A stretch of 64,000 nucleotides of DNA from an uncultured Altererythrobacter sp. (GTDB lineage: Bacteria; Pseudomonadota; Alphaproteobacteria; Sphingomonadales; Sphingomonadaceae). This document shows positions 60,432-64,000 of this stretch, one piece after another. The stretch spans positions 186,001-250,000 of the forward strand of contig CAJXJY010000004.1 of assembly GCA_913055875.1 (NCBI GenBank). Direction: 5' to 3'. The translations under genes and the position numbers were made by a program. The notes under the pieces were generated by a model. The model did no database searches and had not been told where the DNA came from. It saw nothing but the letters and a program-made list of their open reading frames with translations. Within the stretch, counting starts at the first letter, position 1, and the number at the start of each line of letters is the position of its first letter.

Positions 60432-61514
60432 TCAATACAGCGGCTCCGCCTCGTAGCGGCCGCGCAGCAGGGCCGAGGCGATCCGGCCGCCGAAGGTCCA
60501 GGCGTCGTTGTCGTCGGGCGTCAGGCCGAGCCGGTTGCGCAGATAGAGCGGACTTGTGCGGACCTGGTGGACAACGAACAGGTTCTCCGACGGCATCACC
60601 CACACGTAGATGCTGCCCGCCCCGCGCATCATGTAGCTCAGTTCGCCGACTCCCGCATAGGGGTCGATGACCCAGAACAGCCGCCCGTAATTGAACCGCG
60701 AATCGTCGATGAAATGGAAATCGGAGACCGCCTCGGTGCTCCAAGCGACCCATCCTTCCGGCAGCAGGTCGGGGGATTGCGCCTCCTGCATGAAAACGCG
60801 CGCGAGATCGGCCAGTTCGCGAGCGGACATCGTTATCGCATGCGCGGCGTGGATCGAGACGTCGTCGAGCTGGACCTCGCACCGCGTATCGGGAGCGGCG
60901 ATCTCCAGCACCGGCGCTGCATAGCGTGCGAAGGTGTCGCAATAGTCCGCATCGCCGGCGGCCTGCGCGGCGATCGTCTCGAGCGCGTTGAAATCCCAGT
61001 TGTTGTAGTACCAGAACTCGCCCGGCGCGTGCGCGCCGCGTTCGGGCCGGTACATTGCCGCAGAGCGGGTTTCGCGCGCGGCGAGGTGGTAGACGCCCGA
61101 GCGCGCCTCCATCAGATCGCGCACGGAGGCCGAGCGTTCGACCGCGTCGAGCGCGAAATCGCGGTCGTCGATCCCCAGATCTTCCAGCGAGGCGTCCAGT
61201 TCCAGCCGGCCCTCTTTGACGAGCCTGCCGAGGACGAGATTCAGCACGCTCTTGCGGATCGAACGGATATCGAGCGGCTCGTCGGCATCGCCCCAGGCGA
61301 GCAGTTCGCTATCGCCCGTGCCGACGATCACCGCGGCCGTGTTGAGTGCGACCGCATCCTTGGCGATACGTTCGTTTATCGCTGCAGTGAGCGGCGCAAC
61401 CGGTCCTGCGACGACCGTGGCATTGTCCCGCGGACGCAGCGCGTGCTTGCCCCAGATTGCGCCTACGCCGAGCGCGGCGAACAGCGAACAGGCGATGATC
61501 CAGCGTTTTCTCAT
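60432..61514 (-). CDS. serine hydrolase, beta-lactamase/DD-peptidase-like
   Basis: A 360-residue exported or membrane-anchored protein with an N-terminal hydrophobic helix (WIIACSLFAALGVGAIW). It has the penicillin-recognising enzyme pattern SIRK (S85, K88) and YNN (Tyr170, Asn172). The third HxG-type motif is not obvious. It resembles class C beta-lactamase-related hydrolases (esterases, peptidases) rather than a true beta-lactamase. ATG at 61514 was chosen. The 175 bp between this gene and 60256 hold nothing I can name. Confidence 0.85.
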   Translation of the reverse strand: MRKRWIIACSLFAALGVGAIWGKHALRPRDNATVVAGPVAPLTAAINERIAKDAVALNTAAVIVGTGDSELLAWGDADEPLDIRSIRKSVLNLVLGRLVKEGRLELDASLEDLGIDDRDFALDAVERSASVRDLMEARSGVYHLAARETRSAAMYRPERGAHAPGEFWYYNNWDFNALETIAAQAAGDADYCDTFARYAAPVLEIAAPDTRCEVQLDDVSIHAAHAITMSARELADLARVFMQEAQSPDLLPEGWVAWSTEAVSDFHFIDDSRFNYGRLFWVIDPYAGVGELSYMMRGAGSIYVWVMPSENLFVVHQVRTSPLYLRNRLGLTPDDNDAWTFGGRIASALLRGRYEAEPLY

Positions 61515-61557
61515 GACGTTCCTCCATGCGTTGCAAGGAGGAATGGGCCGTCGCCGG

Positions 61558-62577
61558 TCAGGCGCCAGCGATTTGCTGTCCGTCCCGCTGGCCGCGGACA
61601 GCATTGCGCCGATACGCGCCCGGCGACATCGAGAAAGCTTCCTCGAACGCGGCGTAGAAGGCGGAGCGCGAACCGAAGCCCGCTTCCAGCCCGAGCGCAT
61701 CGAGCGAAACGCGGGCATTCTCCGGTCGGAGCAGGAGCCGCTCGGCTTCGCGTACCCGCCAGTTCCGCAAATAGGCGGCGAAGCCTGCACCCGAGACGCG
61801 ATTGATCGCTTCGCCGACGAGGCGAGGCTCCAGGTCGAGCTTGTGTGCCAGATCATCGCGCGAGAAATCGGGCGAGCGATAGGGCTTGTGCCGGTCCATC
61901 GCTGCTTCGATCCTCGCAAAGATCGCTTCGGCATCGGCGTGCGACAGTCCGCTATGGTCGTAGCGGGCCGGCTTGGGTGCCAGGATGCGCGACACGCCCC
62001 AGGCGACTGCCAGCGCGAGGGTCAGCAACGACGCGAGCGGCACCGCGGCCCGCAACTCGCCCTGGGCGACGATCTGGGCCGCCTGAGCCGTGTGCACGAT
62101 CAGGAAGGACGAGGCGACCAGCAGCCCGGGCCGGGTGAATTTCGATCGCTCGTCGTCCGGCGACTCGCGTGTGGCGAACAGCGTCAGCGCCACGCAGGTC
62201 ATGAAGGTCCAGCTCAGCGCGGCCGCCACGCTCGCATCGTGCCACGCGGAAAGCGCGACCGTCGATCCACTTGCCGCAAGCAGTGCGATCATGAAGATGG
62301 CGCGTGGCCGTGCGCTGGCGCGCGCGCGGCTCGCCGTGACGATGGCCGCACCGGCCGCGACCATTCCGCCCACCTCGATCGCTTCGAGCAGCGTAACCAG
62401 CCACGGATTGCGCGCCGGAATCCCGGCGATGAGCGCGCAAAGCCCGATCAGCGCGAACCACATCGCAAGACCGGCGTACAGGCTTTCGGGTCCGAACCTG
62501 CGCTTCGCGGCGAGAATCCCGGCGAAGGGCGCGGTCGCGAGCAGCAGGAGACCGGCGAAGACGAGCGATGCGATCAT
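61558..62577 (-). CDS. AraC-family regulator with N-terminal membrane domain
   Basis: A 339-residue protein with about six or seven N-terminal membrane helices (residues 1-205), a linker, and an AraC helix-turn-helix pair at the C-terminus (SRDDLAHKLDLEPRLVGEAI and LDALGLEAGFGSRSAFYAAF). It may sense a membrane or periplasmic signal. It lies upstream of the serine hydrolase on the same strand, 43 bp apart, and could regulate it. Confidence 0.88.
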   Translation of the reverse strand: MIASLVFAGLLLLATAPFAGILAAKRRFGPESLYAGLAMWFALIGLCALIAGIPARNPWLVTLLEAIEVGGMVAAGAAIVTASRARASARPRAIFMIALLAASGSTVALSAWHDASVAAALSWTFMTCVALTLFATRESPDDERSKFTRPGLLVASSFLIVHTAQAAQIVAQGELRAAVPLASLLTLALAVAWGVSRILAPKPARYDHSGLSHADAEAIFARIEAAMDRHKPYRSPDFSRDDLAHKLDLEPRLVGEAINRVSGAGFAAYLRNWRVREAERLLLRPENARVSLDALGLEAGFGSRSAFYAAFEEAFSMSPGAYRRNAVRGQRDGQQIAGA

Positions 62578-62608
62578 CGGTTGAGAATGAACGCGTGCGG
62601 GCCTCGGT

Positions 62609-64000
62609 TCAAGCCGGGGTGCGTGCCACCGCCGTATTTGCCGCGCTCAGTACCGCGCGTACGCTCGCGGTGGCGACGTCCTCGTCGATGCCGACGCCCC
62701 AGATCGTCTCGCCGTCGGGCGTCTCGCATTCGAGATAGGCTGCCGCGCGCGCGTCGCGGCCCGAGCCGAGCGCGTGTTCGGTATAATCGCGGATTTGCAG
62801 CTCGAGCCCGAAACTGTCCTCGATCGTCGTGAGCACAGACGAAATCAGCCCGTTGCCGCGACCGCTGACCGATTGCTCTTCGCCCCTGACGGCTATGGTG
62901 CCGGCGAAGATGCGGGTGCCGTCGGCAGCGCGGCTTTCCTCGTAATCGACCAGCCGGAAATGCTTGTCCGCATTCTGCACGTGGTAGGCGGCGCGGAAGG
63001 CGTCCCAGATGTCGGCGGCGCCCAGTTCGCGGCCGAGTTCGTCGGCCATGCGCTGGACGTGTTTCGAGAAATCGGCCTGCAGTTTCTTGGGCAGCTTGAG
63101 ACCCTGGTCCTGCTCGAGCACCCAGGCGAAGCCGCCCTTGCCGCTTTGCGAATTGACCCGGATCACCGCCTCGTAATTGCGGCCCAGATCGGCGGGGTCG
63201 ATCGGCAGATAGGGCACGCGCCACTGTTCGTCGTTCTGCGCATGGTGCGCTTCGAAGCCCTTCTTGATCGCATCCTGGTGGCTGCCCGAAAAGGCGGTGT
63301 AGACGAGTTCGCCGCCATAGGGGTGGCGCTGGTGGACGGGCAGTTCGTTGCAATATTCGACCGTCTCGATCACGCGGTCGATATCGGAGAAGTCGAGCCC
63401 CGGATCGACGCCCTGCGTGTAGAGGTTGAGCGCCATCGTCACCAGGCAGCAATTGCCGGTGCGCTCGCCGTTTCCGAACAGGCAGCCCTCGACCCGGTCG
63501 GCACCGGCCATCAGCCCGAGTTCGGCCGCCGCGACCCCGGTGCCGCGGTCGTTATGCGTGTGCAGGCTGATCACGGCGCTCTCGCGATCGGGCAGGTTGC
63601 GGCAGAAATACTCGATCTGGTCGGCGTAGATATTGGGCGTCGCCGCCTCGACCGTGGCGGGCAGGTTGAGGATGATCGGATGCTCGGGGGTGGGGGCGAG
63701 CACGTCCATCACCGCCTCGCACACCGAGATGCTGAAATCGAGCTCGGCGGTGGAGAAGGTTTCGGGGCTGTACTGGAAGTGCCACTCGGTGTCGAGGCGC
63801 TTGCCCGCCTCGTCGCGCATCACTTTCGCGCCCGCGACCGCGATCTGCCGCACTTCGTCCTGCGACATGCGGAAGACGATGTCGCGCCACGCGGGGCTCA
63901 CCGCGTTGTAGAGATGGACGATCGCAGCGCGGGCGCCCGACAGGCTCTCGAAGCTGGTGCGGATCAGGTCCTCGCGCGACTGCGTGAGCACCTGCACGAT
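62609..64000 (-). CDS. leuA: 2-isopropylmalate synthase, long form, 3' part
   Basis: First committed enzyme of leucine synthesis, condensing 2-oxoisovalerate with acetyl-CoA. The last 464 codons are present; the 5' end lies beyond base 64000. HTHNDRGTGVAAAELGLMAGADRVEGCLFGNGERTGN spans the metal HxH-type motif (HTHND) and the GNGERTGN loop. The C-terminal LeuA_dimer regulatory domain runs to the end and ends ARTPA. The arrangement (long catalytic part and FSGSHQDAIKKG) fits the 560-residue type known from actinobacteria and fungi. Confidence 0.94.
   Translation of the reverse strand: MVQVLTQSREDLIRTSFESLSGARAAIVHLYNAVSPAWRDIVFRMSQDEVRQIAVAGAKVMRDEAGKRLDTEWHFQYSPETFSTAELDFSISVCEAVMDVLAPTPEHPIILNLPATVEAATPNIYADQIEYFCRNLPDRESAVISLHTHNDRGTGVAAAELGLMAGADRVEGCLFGNGERTGNCCLVTMALNLYTQGVDPGLDFSDIDRVIETVEYCNELPVHQRHPYGGELVYTAFSGSHQDAIKKGFEAHHAQNDEQWRVPYLPIDPADLGRNYEAVIRVNSQSGKGGFAWVLEQDQGLKLPKKLQADFSKHVQRMADELGRELGAADIWDAFRAAYHVQNADKHFRLVDYEESRAADGTRIFAGTIAVRGEEQSVSGRGNGLISSVLTTIEDSFGLELQIRDYTEHALGSGRDARAAAYLECETPDGETIWGVGIDEDVATASVRAVLSAANTAVARTPA

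Overview
The window is a GC-rich (roughly two-thirds G+C by eye) alphaproteobacterial chromosome segment. It most resembles the Sphingomonadales, family Erythrobacteraceae or a close relative. Pointers are the zapA/6S RNA/fau order, the zauP-zapA pair, the tkt-gap-pgk-aldolase cluster, a 532-residue isocitrate lyase opposite a ScfR/RamB-type regulator, XrtA/PEP-CTERM regulatory genes, GTTC-N7-GTTC type LexA boxes, and an inverted repeat of the CCTGAGCCTGTCGAAGG type that I associate with sphingomonads. All identifications come from reading translations and DNA; no database search was run.

Layout. 1-2401: a partial MFS transporter, an autoregulated-looking ArsR/SRPBCC pair, DUF2842 and fau. 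2402-3601: repeats, a candidate 6S RNA, zapA and a ZauP-like gene. 3798-9932: central carbon genes tkt, gap, pgk and a class I aldolase, with a flavodoxin-fold protein. 9939-16537: small exported proteins, thiE, an L,D-transpeptidase and an M23 peptidase (cell wall), efp and an inositol-phosphatase-type gene. 16595-21470: tRNA-Leu(CAA) followed by a tandem repeat, an SLC13-type permease and an M20 peptidase. 21592-24947: aceA with a conserved-looking 58-residue small gene and its divergent regulator. 25416-32038: an XrtA-type glycosyltransferase, kinase PrsK, sigma54-type activator PrsR and a TPR lipoprotein in an overlapping operon, without an exosortase here. 32019-36079: DUF475, panB, an NSS transporter and a PNPOx-like protein. 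36194-39637: an SOS-boxed radical-SAM/UdgX/extensin operon. 39645-45870: phoR-pstCAB-phoU-phoB with a clear Pho box, lacking pstS.

45975-52965 is a 7.0-kb integrative element in tRNA-Glu(CUC). A perfect 47-bp duplication of the tRNA 3' half bounds it. It carries a tyrosine integrase, an AlpA-type excisionase, a rolling-circle-type Rep (HUHUUU and UxxYUxK motifs), an XRE repressor facing a lipoprotein across a palindrome, and a damage-response cassette in which a YedK/HMCES-type abasic-site protein and a Y-family polymerase diverge from a perfect LexA box. Imperfect 41-bp direct repeats near both ends look like integrase or excisionase arm sites.

52919-64000: the two tRNA-Glu genes, recJ, a flavodoxin, an unknown protein, nitronate monooxygenase, two amidohydrolases, a serine hydrolase, an AraC regulator and the 3' part of leuA.

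The most interesting material is the tRNA-Glu element with its SOS-controlled repair/mutagenesis cassette, a second LexA box on the radical-SAM/UdgX operon, and a repeated hairpin element found on the 3' side of three stable-RNA genes (6S, tRNA-Leu, tRNA-Glu) in the same orientation relative to transcription.
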